A stretch of 64,000 bases of DNA from Oegoconia quadripuncta (Eukaryota > Arthropoda > Insecta > Lepidoptera > Autostichidae): positions 25,035,578 through 25,099,577 of the forward strand of contig OX438744.1 of NCBI GenBank assembly GCA_949316235.1, read 5' to 3'. Shown here in pieces: positions 33,491-44,700 of the stretch (its first letter is position 1; the number at the start of each line of letters is the position of its first letter). The notes below the pieces were generated by a model. That model was not told where the DNA came from. It did not search any database and worked only from the letters and a program-made list of their open reading frames with translations. A program made the translations under genes and the position numbers.

Positions 33491-33639
33491 TTTGGACATA
33501 TACCGGATGAGTTTTCTTAACGTAAGGGAAAAAATAGGGCATATTAGATAAGTGAAATAGAAGGTATTGGCATAGGTAGTTTAATTTTATTTTCTCTAAA
33601 CTATCATCGAATGAAGCGTTGGCGTTAAAATACTCACTC

Positions 33640-33882
33640 GGTATAAAGCGCCATCTAGTTCCACACTAAGCAGCTAGGCTTGTATTATGGATACCAGATG
33701 GTTGATATACTACATAAATACATTTCTTTTTGTAAATAAATACTTATTATAAATGAAAACATCCATAACTCAGGTACACATGTCCGTATTCATCACACAA
33801 ACATATGCCCCTAGCGGGATTCGAACTCGCAACCTTTTTGGTATAGTGATCAGAGTTGCTAACCACTACACCAAACCGGAAA
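33640..33882 (-). mobile_element. tRNA-headed SINE, family A
   Basis: Minus-strand copy with head at 33880 and body end GCGCCATCTAGTTCCACAC at the left. The tail is lost; the left flank is a different dispersed repeat (33495-33560). Confidence 0.82.
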
Positions 33883-33884
33883 CG

Positions 33885-34018
33885 AATACATTTTTTGTTA
33901 ATATATCTGTACATATTATAAATGCAAACATCAATAACTCGGGTATGTAGGTACACATGTCCGTACTCATCATACAAATATATGCCAAGATTCGAACTTG
34001 CAAAATTTTGAATTTCGA
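33885..34018 (-). mobile_element. Diverged family A SINE fragment
   Basis: Matches the middle of the neighbouring SINE (CATCAATAACTCGGGTATG, CACATGTCCGTACTCATCA) and a decayed B box, directly abutting the copy at 33640-33882 in the same orientation. Confidence 0.6.
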
Positions 34019-34482
34019 ATACATTTTTGTGTCCGATTCTGTCTCGGGCCGAATCCACCGAATCCGAGGGCTTTATAAATAGTGATATCTTCGGCACATA
34101 AATGTCAAACTTAACATTCAGAATACATATATTGAATCGAATTAGGTAATTAAAACTTACATATTCTAGTAATAACTCGTATGTATGTCTGTCCTTACGA
34201 CAACGGCAAGGATTCAATAAAAAATAATGATAATCTGTTCATTAAATGGCAAAATAACTGGTTAGTCACGTTAGTTCCACTAAAACGTGATTAGACTTTC
34301 ATATGTATGTGAATAATATTATTACGGACCTTTACATAAAAAGGTCACCAGTAAATTTTAATCACGGTACTTTATTTATTTTTCAAAATTTTAAACATAT
34401 TTGTTGTGCAAAATTTTAAACACTGGATGGAATAAACCCTCTTAACGTGACCTCCGAAGAACGGAAACTATACGAGTGTTTG

Positions 34483-34578
34483 CCACTAGTGGTCACCCAT
34501 CCAAGTGCTGATCGGGCCGATATTACTTAACCTTTCTAATCAAAAACGAATACCGAATGCGCCACGAGTGCTTTTAGA
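34483..34578 (-). pseudogene. 5S rRNA-like fragment
   Basis: The plus strand has GGTCACCCATCCAAGTGCTG followed by ATCGGGCCGATATTACTTAA, matching the reverse complement of the 3' half of insect 5S rRNA (internal promoter and following region); the part beyond, to GAATGCGCCACGAGTG, is diverged. Too altered to be functional. It could be a 5S-derived SINE head or a pseudogene. Confidence 0.6.
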
Positions 34579-34579
34579 A

Positions 34580-35036
34580 ACTAAATATGAGTAGATAAAT
34601 CACTACATTCCAAAATTAACACAACTAAAGAATGCAACGGAAAGTCATTGTATACAGTTACCCAGAACCAGTCAAATAGTTTAATTTACTGCCCAAATTT
34701 ATGGATTTCCGCCAACATACATAAATCCCATTTCTTTTACTATGTTATTGAAATCTGTCCGTAATCGAGAATACAAATAGGTTGTTAACATGTCGCGTTA
34801 GATATTCTCGAAGCGTATTGTTATGTTCAAAATGCGTGTTTTGTATAAGTGCTTATTCTTCTACTTGGCTTTTAACCTTACGAGAAAAATATTGAAGCTA
34901 TAAAAATTAAACCAAATAAGATTATGCTAAAGAAGACTAGGCTGTATGACCTCTGATCCTTTTGTCTTCCATCATTATTGGAGATTAAACAAAAAAAAAT
35001 TACTGCAGTTCTAAAAGTATCTGACGGTGACTCATT
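34580..35036. other. Unannotated AT-rich stretch
   Basis: Lies between the 5S-like fragment and retroposon E copy 2. Nothing recognised. Confidence 0.5.
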
Positions 35037-35046
35037 AATTCAAATC

Positions 35047-35438
35047 GGCTTTTTGGCGGGAACTCGGCGAGTGAAGTAGCATTTTTCTTTATAATTCTTA
35101 TAATTTGTGCATTCTGACTTTTGAAGCTTAATAATGGCAGAATATTGTGCAGCAAACGTTAGTGATGGTGTACAAGTGAAGGGAAGTGTAAATTAAAGTG
35201 CGTAACGGAGCTTTCGGGTTCCCACAAGAAGCCGCCAAAATCTTTTGTAAAGCATTCTACCACTTTACTGAAGAATGACCGTGACTAGACTCTGTATACG
35301 CCAAATATACGACGAATTACTTGTTTTGACTGAGACTGACTTACAAACTGAAGAAATAAGATAAATAAGACATGGCAGTTATGGGCTAGATCCCTTTGCC
35401 TTCTCCTAGAGGAGAAAATAAAACTAAAAAAAAAAAAC
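35047..35438 (+). mobile_element. Unclassified retroposon E, copy 2 (poly(A), 10-bp TSD)
   Basis: A 392-bp copy flanked by AATTCAAATC (35037-35046 and 35439-35448). Same 5' start, GGCTTTTTGGCGGGAACTCG, and the same body. The 3' part reads GGCAGTTATGGGCTAGATCC, TTTGCCTTCTCCTAGAGGAG and a poly(A) tail. Confidence 0.85.
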
Positions 35439-35448
35439 AATTCAAATC

Positions 35449-36206
35449 CATCCAGCCTTTTGCGTGTTACGAGGGAATAAATAATTCCATATACATACAA
35501 ACACTTTCTCAAAACATTACCCTCGTTCCTTGAGCAGTCTGGTTAAAATGCTATGAAATGTATTGACAAATGCATCCGCAATCAGAAGGCAGGACTGAAA
35601 ATAGAGTGATTTTGAATTTGGAATCAATAAAAAGAAGTATGAATGGCATACCATATCATTTGAATTTGGAACTATCCATGTAATGTTATAAATAAGTAAA
35701 GAGGTGAGGCACTATAAGATCGTTTGCGTACGAATTTAAAAGAAAGGGGCGAGTCTTTGCAAAAATATTATTTGTTTTAATTGCAAATGTATTATGTTTG
35801 ATTTTTGACAAAAGCACTATATAATACATAAATCATAAATCCTGGCTTATTTAATTACTAATTTCATATTATTCTTTTTGTGAAAAATAACAATACGGAT
35901 TACATGGCGGCGATTAGTATGTTCTCCTTCGCTTTATCAATTTATGCAATGGATAACCATAGACACGTAGAATGTTGGTTAGCCACCCACGGTAATTAGA
36001 GACATCGTTTTGTGGTCCGAGGAAGTCGTAATGTTGAAATAGATATTTCCATAGCGGCGAATTGAAGCGTTGATGACAAACCTTGTACAAAATATAGAGT
36101 CAGTGTAAATATTCTATACCCTGAGTATCTAATATAATTACTGCTCATTCACGAGGCTGTTTTTATTAATTATGGCTTGACAGTATAGCCCTCAGCCTAA
36201 ACACGA
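35449..36206. other. Unannotated AT-rich stretch
   Basis: Lies between retroposon E copies 2 and 3. No gene or repeat seen. Confidence 0.5.
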
Positions 36207-36401
36207 AAACATTCTGTAGTAATTCTTCTTTACGGAAGATTTTGCGAATTCTTAACGCACTTTAATTTACACTTCTCTTCACTTGCACACCATCACTGAC
36301 TTTTGCTGCACAATATTCTGCCGTTATTAAGCTTCAAAAAGAATGCTGAAATAAAAAAAAAATCCAACATCACTCGCTGAGTTCCCGCCAAAAAGCACAA
36401 G
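36207..36401 (-). mobile_element. Unclassified retroposon E, copy 3 (partial)
   Basis: Reverse copy holding the 5' half: TTCCCGCCAAAAAGC at the right end, TTGCTGCACAATATTCTGCC in the middle. It is diverged toward the left and lacks a tail. Confidence 0.7.
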
Positions 36402-36820
36402 GCTGTCCCCAGAAAAGAATGAGCGAGAAAACCAAGGGTTGCTCTTTCATGTAGCTCTTCTGTTACAATTAGTAATTTAACAAAAGAAAGAAAAAAATAT
36501 AATAATTAGACTGAATATAGCCGAGTGGCCTGTGTCCATGCTTGCTTTAGTGTGCCCCGCCCACGACCAACTTTTTGTAGGACCGATAATCGGGCCGATT
36601 TTTTCCTCAATACTTTTATCACCGATTTTTTGTAGGACGTGGGCGTTAAAACATTGCAATCAGTACGTTCCATTTTTCTCCTACAAAAAATCGGTCACTG
36701 ATTGTCAGCCGTGGGCGGGCAGCCTTATTATCCAAATAGTCAGAAATTTTCCTTTTGAAAATAATTTCTGTTGTGCAAGTAGTTTTGGGTTTATTTAAAG
36801 GCTAAACTTTCTCTACGGAA
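36393..36820 (-). mobile_element. Jockey-like LINE 3' end split by a MITE
   Basis: The minus strand shows an ORF2 end (ISDYLDNK) at 36770-36725 and AWTQATRLYS at 36545-36515, separated by the MITE 36550-36724, followed by a UTR with the LINE hallmark GAGCAACCCTTGG. Confidence 0.65.
36550..36724. mobile_element. PIF/Harbinger-like MITE in a LINE
   Basis: Foldback with ends GTGTGCCCCGCCCACG and the inverse GTGGGCGGGCAGCC, flanked by TTA at 36547-36549 and 36725-36727. The element-free LINE sequence is seen at 59438-59510. The arms repeat the string CGATTTTTTGTAGGA. Confidence 0.65.
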
Positions 36821-36944
36821 CAGCTGATTTTATCCGCGTTTTTACTTGGTATCATCAAGATGGTACTCGTATTCGCAATTCCTTTCATTTGTCCACTTTT
36901 TTGGAACATTTTACACGGATTAAAAAAAAAGGTCGGTCGAACTA

Positions 36945-38016
36945 AAGTTATTGTATTCTTTCTTTATTGCACATAAAAAAAAACATGTTGACAATCAGTC
37001 GGAAATATTGTACAAAGGTGAGCTTATCTCTAATAGAGATCTCTTCCAGCCAACCTCAGTGGTGGTTAGAGCATTGTGCGGGACGGTGAAGAAAAAGTGC
37101 AGTTATGGAAGGACAAATATACTATACATATAGGTATATAATATAATATGTTATTTACATACATACACTACTAGAATACAGAAATACACTTAGTTATAAA
37201 ATTACACGTGATTATTAGTAAACTATATAATATAAATAAATAAATATCACATATATAAGTACATAATTATATAAATATATATCTTAAATCATGATAGAAT
37301 GATAGTGCTCTTTTAGCCTTTTCTTGAAAACTTGGACGGAGGGACTCTCTCGGATCTGTGCAGGAAGCTTGTTCCACAACTGTGCAGCTCGTACTGTGTA
37401 CGATTTAAAAAAGAAATTGGAATTTGACAAGGGATAGGTTAGGGTTTTAGTTAAGCAAGGACGTCTGGATCGGGAAGGAGGAGATAACAGGGTGAAACGG
37501 GAGCGGAGGTACTCGGGAGCAACAGGATTACTAAGGATCTTGTAAAGAAGGGAGAGGATATGCATATTACGACGGAAACGGATTGGGAGCCACTTCAGTT
37601 GCTTGCGAAACTCAGACACGTGGTCATATTTTCGCAGGCCGAAAACGAACCTAATGGCCAGATTTTGCAACCGCTCCATTTTATCAGACAGTTCTTCTGT
37701 AGCGTCCAGATAGCATACATCGGCATAATCCAGTATTGGAAGCAGAAGAGTTTGCACCAGCATGATTTTGGTTTTAATGGGCAAGAATTTTTGAAGACGT
37801 TTGAGAGAATGGAATGTGTAGTGCATTCGTCTACTCACCTCGTTAACATGCGCATACCACGACAAGTTACAGTCCATGATAAGGCCCAAGTTCCTTACCG
37901 TATCGCTGTATGGTATGGGTACACCATTAAAGGTTACGTGCGGTAGCCCCCCCAAATCCAGCGTTGCCCTCAGTCGACTACTCCCTATCATGATTACTTT
38001 AGATTTAGTTAGTTAG
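36945..38016 (-). mobile_element. BS-like LINE, 5'-truncated
   Basis: ORF2 C-terminal part on the minus strand and a 3' UTR containing GGAAGAGATCTCTATTAGAG and ending TTATGTGCAATAAAGAAAG. The first readable codons are LTKSKVIMIGSSRLRATL near 38012. The UTR motif also occurs in the LINE at 47385. Confidence 0.78.
37284..37991 (-). pseudogene. Reverse transcriptase C-terminal part (BS/jockey-group LINE)
   Basis: Open for 235 codons: VTFNGVPIPYSDTVRNLGLI, NLSWYAHVNEVSRRMHYTFH, then DYADVCYLDATEELSDKMER and near the end RAAQLWNKLPAQIRESPSVQ. This is the thumb and post-catalytic region; the FADD box and everything upstream are missing. The open frame suggests a fairly recent insertion. Confidence 0.82.
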
Positions 38017-38206
38017 TTATGATAATTATAATTACTTAATTTTTAATTGCTTTTACTAATTACTGATTTGTGTCCATCGCAACATATTAAATCGCCGCGT
38101 TTTAACGATAGGTACTAAAATTATCGATTATTCCTATAAATGACAACAATGAAGTATTTAATTAATACTATAGTTGTTCATCGCCTGTTCTTTCATTTTC
38201 ATTTAG

Positions 38207-38617
38207 ATCCTCATAATCCGTCCAGTGACCCACTGGACGGAATAAGAGGGCTCAGATTTCTGTATTTTTAAATGAAATTAAAAAAAATGGATAAATTAAA
38301 ATTTCTTTTTAAATATAGAATAAATCATAAATATTGCTCTGACCTGAACTCGAAAAGCCTTGAAGTTAATTATAAATATTACCTAAACAGCTTTAATTAG
38401 GGTTATTTTTCAGAATTTTAAATTACTGATAAAAATGGCCACTTTTTTTAAAATCGCTAATTCGGGAAAACAAGCTCCATCAAACTATTTAGGTATTTAT
38501 AATTAGCTTTTAGGCTTCTCGAATGCGGTCAGAGCAATTTTGTTATTTTATTCTGTATTTAAAAACAAATCATAATTTATCCAATTAGGACGCCACTGGA
38601 CGGAATAAACCCTCTTA
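38207..38617. mobile_element. Foldback repeat with CAGTGGACGG ends
   Basis: Outer motifs CCGTCCAGTG and CACTGGACGGAATAA occur at both ends, and inner arms (GCTCTGACCTGAACTCGAAA at 38337, inverse near 38540) pair over about 65 bp. Pieces recur at 30078-30280 and 34425-34447 (CTGGATGGAATAAACCCTCT). Confidence 0.55.
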
Positions 38618-38724
38618 ATAGCTTACGAATAAATCCGCATAAGATCAAAAGTCAGCGATACCCAGCGGATTTGTAAGTTGAAGTGGCAATGGAAAGGGGC
38701 AGATAGCGGAAAGAACAGATGATA

Positions 38725-38850
38725 CATTGATAGATAAACTTTATTCGCGTTTACACATACTTAATATAATAAATAATGCATGTCCCGAAGTAATACAAAA
38801 GAGTAGCTCAGTGTGTGAATTTACCCTATAATAGGGTATGATCTGTTGGG
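38725..38850 (-). mobile_element. LINE 3' end
   Basis: TTGATAGATAAACTTTATTC at left (reverse of GAATAAAGTTTATC), then GAGTAGCTCAGTGTGTGAAT. Only the tail region is recognisable. Confidence 0.5.
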
Positions 38851-39326
38851 CGTTAATGTTCTATGTATTGCAGCATACGATAAATATTGTATATACATAA
38901 TTATGTAAATGACTTGTGCAAAGGGTCTCTTCGATTACGTAACACACGTTTGTTCCTCTTGAGTGTCATAACGTCATGTCACGTCCGAAGTTCACAAACA
39001 CAGTATGAAATCATAGCAAACACTTCTGTAGCCATTATGTAACTGTTGACCCAAAAAAAATCAAATTTTTTAATAAAAAACAATATTCATTTGATGAGAT
39101 ATATATGAAAGGAATTTCGTCAAAAACACTTCTATAGTAAATAATTACAGCAGCTGGATACGAGCAAGTCTTTCATTATCTTTATCACACAATAACTTTA
39201 ACTTAAAATTAAGTGCAAAGGCGTACTTATTCCATAAAGGTAAATATATCGTATTTTCGTTTGTATTTAGTAACATTAAAAAATTGTGTATGGTCGTCAA
39301 CACATCCACAGAAATATATATTTCAT

Positions 39327-39540
39327 AGACGACCGATTGGTGTAGTGGACAGTGATCCTGTCAGCGAAACCAACGGTTACGGGTTCGAATCCCGCGACGG
39401 GTAAATGTTTATGTAAATATTTATGTATGTTTATCCGTTATCTAGTATCCATAGTACAAGCTTTGCTTAGTTTGGGACTAGATGATTGGTGTAAGTGTCC
39501 GAAATATTTATTTATTATTATTATTTATTATTATTATGAT
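39327..39540 (+). mobile_element. tRNA-headed SINE, family B
   Basis: Head GACGACCGATTGGTGTAGTG, B box GGGTTCGAATCCCGC, body TATGTATGTTTATCCGTTAT and TTTGCTTAGTTTGGGACTAG, tail of (ATT)n. It is distinct from family A in the body. Confidence 0.82.
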
Positions 39541-39899
39541 TATTATTGTGATTGTTGACACAAGTAGATACATTACTTATGTATAAATTTGAGTACTGAA
39601 ATGTACATTTCTCTAAAATAGTAGATATAGCTGTTAGTATAGTATATGTAGCTGTGTGTTTTCTAAATAAAATAAATAGTATACGCTGATAATGTTAGGT
39701 GTCACCCATTACCTGTTCTTTTATTTTTAATTTCTAATACTAACATTACGTTAATAACTTTTTGCAATGCCGTACATTCTGTCATGACATCAGGCGAACG
39801 AGGCGTCTCCAAGGCCGGTCAACGATATACCATAAAGTTTACAACACAGCCTGGCATAGTTTACATATATCATAGATGAACGAACGTGGTTTATTTACT

Positions 39900-40095
39900 T
39901 CTACTTGTTGCCCGCGACTTCATTCGTATGGAAAATATCATCAAGATCGGTTCAGCAAAAAATATAGCCTATAGTTTATCGAGGTCCTAATCTGTCTACT
40001 TACCAAATTTCATCCAAATCCGTCTAGCCGTTAACGCGTGAGGTAACAAACAAACACACAATCTTTCGCATTTATAATATTAGTTGGGATGGCCA
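39900..40095 (+). mobile_element. Lepidopteran dispersed repeat (RTE-like 3' end)
   Basis: GAGGTCCTAATCTGTCTACT, CAAATTTCATCCAAATCCGT, TTTCGCATTTATAATATTAG; the family of 2716-2940. Confidence 0.65.
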
Positions 40096-40364
40096 CAAGG
40101 TTGACACATGACGTCGCAACGCAAAAATCGGCGACGTCGTGCAAGGATCCAGTCGCGTTGCATGGCCCTCATACTACGGTGAAATGCGACTTGCATTTCG
40201 ACGCTTTGTCAAAAAATAATCGGAGAAATGCGCCAATTATATACTAAAAAAAAATTATGTAATTCATATCCCTCATAAAACGCAGAGGGTTTTAATTTTA
40301 TACGCATGTATATTTATGAGCGTATAGTATAGTATATAGAGCTATCTAAGTTCTTGTATGTAAA

Positions 40365-40480
40365 AAAAACAGAATTATTTAAGAAAAATAGTAACATAGA
40401 TAATGTAAATACAAGATATAAAAATAAGTTGAACTCTGACGCTAGACCCTATCAAACAAAAACATATTCATAAATATCGG
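40365..40480 (+). mobile_element. Jockey-like LINE ORF2 fragment
   Basis: Reads ELFKKNSNIDNVNTRYKNKL, a diverged match to the KNSDKHDVNTRNKDKL segment. Very short. Confidence 0.55.
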
Positions 40481-41270
40481 TTAACAATTGACGAAGATTA
40501 ACGGACATACAAAAATAAATACAATCGAATTTAGAACCTCCACTTTTTTGTGAAGTCGGTTAAAAAATAAGGAACAACTTAATAGAATGTATGTATATCG
40601 TCAGAAATTCAATTACATTAGTTTTAGCCTATTCGACGTCAATGACTAAAAGGCATTTTATTCGCCGTTAGAACCGTAATGACCAATTTGTTGACCCGTA
40701 ATTTGGCCACTAGTGTGACTTCTTTAGACAGATTATACAACCTCTTCAAGCACTCGTTTCGCGTTCGCATTCGATATTCGTTTTCGATTAGCGAAGTTAA
40801 GTAAAGCCTGGCGCGGTCGGGCTTTTGATGGATGACCGCTAGTAGCATATACAGAGGACTGTTTCCATGCTTTGGAGCAAGGTTAAATAGTCGTTCTCCA
40901 TGTTTTCAATTGAAGACACTGACTGTCAATGATCACTAATCCGCACTTGGCCTTTAGCGTCTTCTAGGGCCCCAACAATGGAGACGCGTAAGGCAGTTGT
41001 TGATGATACAAAATTCACAGAATTAATTATTAGATATTATAATATATGTTCATTTAGCCGATAACAAATTTTTGATCAAAACATATTATTTTCATCTTGT
41101 TTTTGTCGTAGCATTTTTTACTTCCATGTTTACCAGTTCATTAGGTATAAGAACTTAAGTAGGTATCACATGATACAGTCATACTCCGTAATAAACTTTT
41201 TAGTCATCGAGATGAGTTTAGTACCCTAAAGTATAGTCAGTTTCAAAAAATTTATTCCTTCACTCGAACT

Positions 41271-41681
41271 CTTCTTCTTCTTCTTATTTTTGAGGATGGC
41301 AACCAGTCAACCTCACTGTCGAGGGACATTACTGCCAGTTTCGAGTGAAAAATTTTATTTCTCTTATTTCTTCAGTATAAGTCTGTCTCAGTCAAAACAA
41401 GTAATTCGTCGTATACTTGGCGTATACAGAGTCTAGTCACGATCAAGTCATTCTTCAGTAAAGTGGCAGAATGCTTTACAAAAGTTTTTGGCGGCTCCTT
41501 GTGGGAACCCGAAAGCTCCGTTACGCACTTTAATTTACACTTCCTTTCACCTGTACACCAACACTAACGTTTGCTGCACAATATTCTGCCATTATTAAGC
41601 TTCAAAAGTTAGAATGCACAAATTATAAGAATTATAAAGAAAAGTGCAACTTCACTCGCCGAGATCTCCCGCCAAAAAGCC
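41271..41681 (-). mobile_element. Unclassified retroposon E, copy 4 (AAG-tailed)
   Basis: Reverse copy of the same type as copy 1: a (CTT)n run at left, GAGGATGGCAACCAGTCAAC, and at right CCCGCCAAAAAGC. It lies head to head with copy 5, 90 bp apart. Confidence 0.8.
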
Positions 41682-41770
41682 CAACCGCTAACTCGTGTCA
41701 TAAAACTGTCACTAAAAAAAAAGGTTGATAAATGTACTGACGCTGACATACAGCCAACTAAGTTTCACAA

Positions 41771-42167
41771 GGCTTTTTGGCGGGAACTCGGCGAGTGAAG
41801 TAGCATTTTTCTTTATAAGTCTTATAATTTGTGCATTCTAACTTTTGAAGCTTAATAATGGCAGAATATTGTGCCGCAAACGTTAGTGATAGTGTACAGG
41901 TGAAGGGAAGTGTAAATTAAAGTGCGTAACGGAGCTTTCGGGTTCCCACAAGAAGCCGCCAAAATCTTTTGTAAAGCATTCTGCCTCTTTACTGAAGAAT
42001 GACTTGACCGTGACTAGACTCTGTATACGCCAAGTATACGACGAATTACTTGTTTTGACTGAGACTGACTTACAAACTGAAGAAATAAGATAAATAAGAC
42101 ATGGCTGTTATGGGCTAGATCCCTTTGCCTTCTCCTAGAGGAGAAAATAAAACTAAAAAAAAAAAAT
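41771..42167 (+). mobile_element. Unclassified retroposon E, copy 5 (poly(A), 11-bp TSD)
   Basis: A 397-bp copy flanked by AAGTTTCACAA (41760-41770 and 42168-42178). Starts GGCTTTTTGGCGGGAACTCG and ends with GAGAAAATAAAACT plus poly(A). Nearly identical to copy 2, including the 3' part. Confidence 0.87.
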
Positions 42168-42465
42168 AAGTTTCACAAAAAGGCGGGAAATAAGGTTTAT
42201 TATCATACAACGATGCATGCCTTACATACGAGAGAAGGCTTATATCCTATATATAGGCAACAATTATAAATAGGTATTTTGGTATTTTCTTTGTGATTTA
42301 GTTAGTTAAATGTGTATTTTATTCTTAAGTATTGAAACTGTTTACCTGTGCGCATGCTGTGTTCACATCCAGTAGGATACATTCAGTTAATTATGTCGTA
42401 GGTAATGTTGGGTAAGACTGAAAATATTTTGAATTGTGTCCAGTTTTGTGAATCGTTTAAAAAAA

Positions 42466-42512
42466 AATCCCTGCAGTGGGGTGTTTACGGGCTGATGATG
42501 ATGATGAATCAT
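42466..42512 (+). mobile_element. SINE family D 3' end fragment
   Basis: CCCTGCAGTGGGGTGTTTAC followed by GGGCTGATGATGATGATGAA, the last 45 bp of family D. Confidence 0.65.
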
Positions 42513-42984
42513 GCAATGTAGATCATCATCATCACCTATGTCAGCTTGCATTATTATGTTTTAGTTTTAGTATATCAAAATTTTCATGTAGTACACTCGA
42601 ATCTCCCTAATAGTATTGGAATATATGGACCGTATGGACCGAAGCACTCTAGCACCATCTATTAGAAAGTATTCATACAATATCAACACTCAAACCAAAT
42701 CAATAATAATATGTCACATATGAAAGAGTAAGAAAATTTCGTCAGCTCTGCTGCAGCATCTACTGAGGTTTGAACTTGCACAACTTTGTTTTAATGACTG
42801 ATGCTACTGTCCACTATACTACGACGTCTATGAACAATGTGGACGAAATTTTCCTACACATCTCCGTAGCGGATGCTTATGGATCGTATCTATACTCCTA
42901 TATGTGTAAACACTTTGCTCAGTGAGTAGCTAGTGTAGTTGGTTTCGTGGTTGTTGTAATGCGAATACTTTCTAATAGATATCG

Positions 42985-43078
42985 ATGCCGCGGCACTTTA
43001 GCCCATGTGATACTTTTAGGATGATTGGATTGTACATGCCTATTGTAAGCTGAATAAATGTTTTCTTTCTTTCTTTCA
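42985..43078 (+). mobile_element. LINE 3' end with (TTTC)n tail
   Basis: GATTGTACATGCCTATTGTA and CTGAATAAATGTTTTC followed by TTTC units. Confidence 0.45.
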
Positions 43079-43320
43079 ATGACATTGGTAGAGCAAAGTT
43101 GAGGAGAGTATGTAGAGATACTTATATACCGCACAATAATCGACGTCTTTCTGCTGATGTGATGATGATGATTACCTGGACAGGAATTGTTCAATTTTCA
43201 ATCCAACTGTTTGTATTGTTAATTTCTAAATTTGTTTTGTACTTGTGTAGGTAGCAGTTTGTGGCATTGTAAAGAAAATTTAAAAAAGCTGCTTAAACCC
43301 GAGGGATAAAAACATATGCT

Positions 43321-43469
43321 AAGGGCCGTATTAATAAATCAATCATGAAATTGAGATGGCGTTTCAGTCTCAATACTATTGTTTTGATACTGTTTTAATA
43401 TGCGACAGATTCTCGAGCGTCAACTTAAGGTCATCTCAATTTTGAGAACGGTTTATTAATACGGGTCTT
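43321..43469. mobile_element. Short MITE (GGCCCGTATTAATAAAT), copy 1
   Basis: About 149 bp with ends AAGGGCCGTATTAATAAATC and inverse TTTATTAATACGGGTCTT. The interior matches copy 2 (TTTTAATATGCGACAGATTC). Confidence 0.75.
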
Positions 43470-44539
43470 GGCCCGTCTACCCAAACCTAAAGAAGTGAAA
43501 AAATAATTGGTACTTAGGTCATGCGAATAAAATTTTATTTGCCCATGCAAAAACAATATAATTCAACTACCTTGTCCGAAAATTGTACACAATTATAAAA
43601 GATTTTGATACAAAAAACTTAAAATACACATTGAACAGTAGTAGGTATTCAAAGGTTAAATTTATATAGTGAAGAGTTCAGTCAGCCGCACGTCAGAACA
43701 CTTCAACCTTTGGACCGTCTGCTTGTGCTACGCTTGAAGTGCAATCGACTGTACCAATGTCAAAGAAAAGATAACTTTTTATTGTGTGCATTCTCCCAAA
43801 TTTAACTTATGGGTGCCAGACATGGGCAATTACTAAATTAAGCAGCATAAAGCTGGGATGGAGATGAGCATGTTAGGTGTTACTTTGCGAGATAAATAGG
43901 TTCAGAAGACCTCCAAAATCCGTAGTATTACAAAAGTAAGTGATGTGCTACAACACCAAGAACTTCAATGGTCCGTTTTTTTTAATAATACTAAAGTACT
44001 TAAAAATTCTAATGCTTGGACTCTGATCCTCAAACTAGGTCAAAACTATATCTTGCGGATCAGTTCCTTCCTTATGCACATAGGTAGTAGTACTACTACT
44101 GTAATATTCGTATAATATAGACTGTGTCCGTTTTACCATTTATCGAGTCACAATCTATGGCTTTGATGGATAAAGACGGATAACAATACAATTAACATTT
44201 GAATTACTTATATTATGTAGTTAGCCTATACTGATACAGATACCAATACTTATTCTAGGTGAGTCGAACTATTCTTGGGAACATAAATTAAAAATGCTCT
44301 GTAGCGGTGTATGTTTGAATGAGAGTCTAAATCGGTAGCTAGGTACCCAGTACCCAGCAGTGTTAACATTATGAAAAGATGGCAGTTATATGTACTGAAA
44401 GCTGAAGTATCAGGGGAAAGTTTAGAACAAGCAGTAAAAAACTATTACTATTAAGAACTAGTACTATTAAGAAAGCTGTTGGTTTCTTGAATAAATAAAA
44501 AAAAAATGTAAGCTCTGGGTTGAGGTCAGCAAAAGCCAA
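43470..44539. other. Unannotated stretch
   Basis: No supported coding exon or repeat between the MITE at 43321 and the RTE-like remnant. Confidence 0.45.
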
Positions 44540-44700
44540 ATGGACAGAAGAGATACCACCTGGAACCCTAGATAAGACAAATGAAACGATGGGCAGATGA
44601 TCTGCCACTGATTTACTAAGGGCCGCCAGAAATGGCGTGATATGGAGTAGGTCTACGTCAAGGGATAATCTCGACATTTATAAGTATGCAACAACTGGTC
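44540..44700 (+). mobile_element. Decayed RTE-like LINE C-terminus
   Basis: RQMKRWADDLPLIY in one frame, followed by stops, matches the RWADD signature near the end of RTE-type ORF2. Weak. Confidence 0.4.

Noticed and set aside
34483..34578. Functional 5S rRNA gene
   Set aside because: Only part matches and the 5' region is strongly altered; single copy here.
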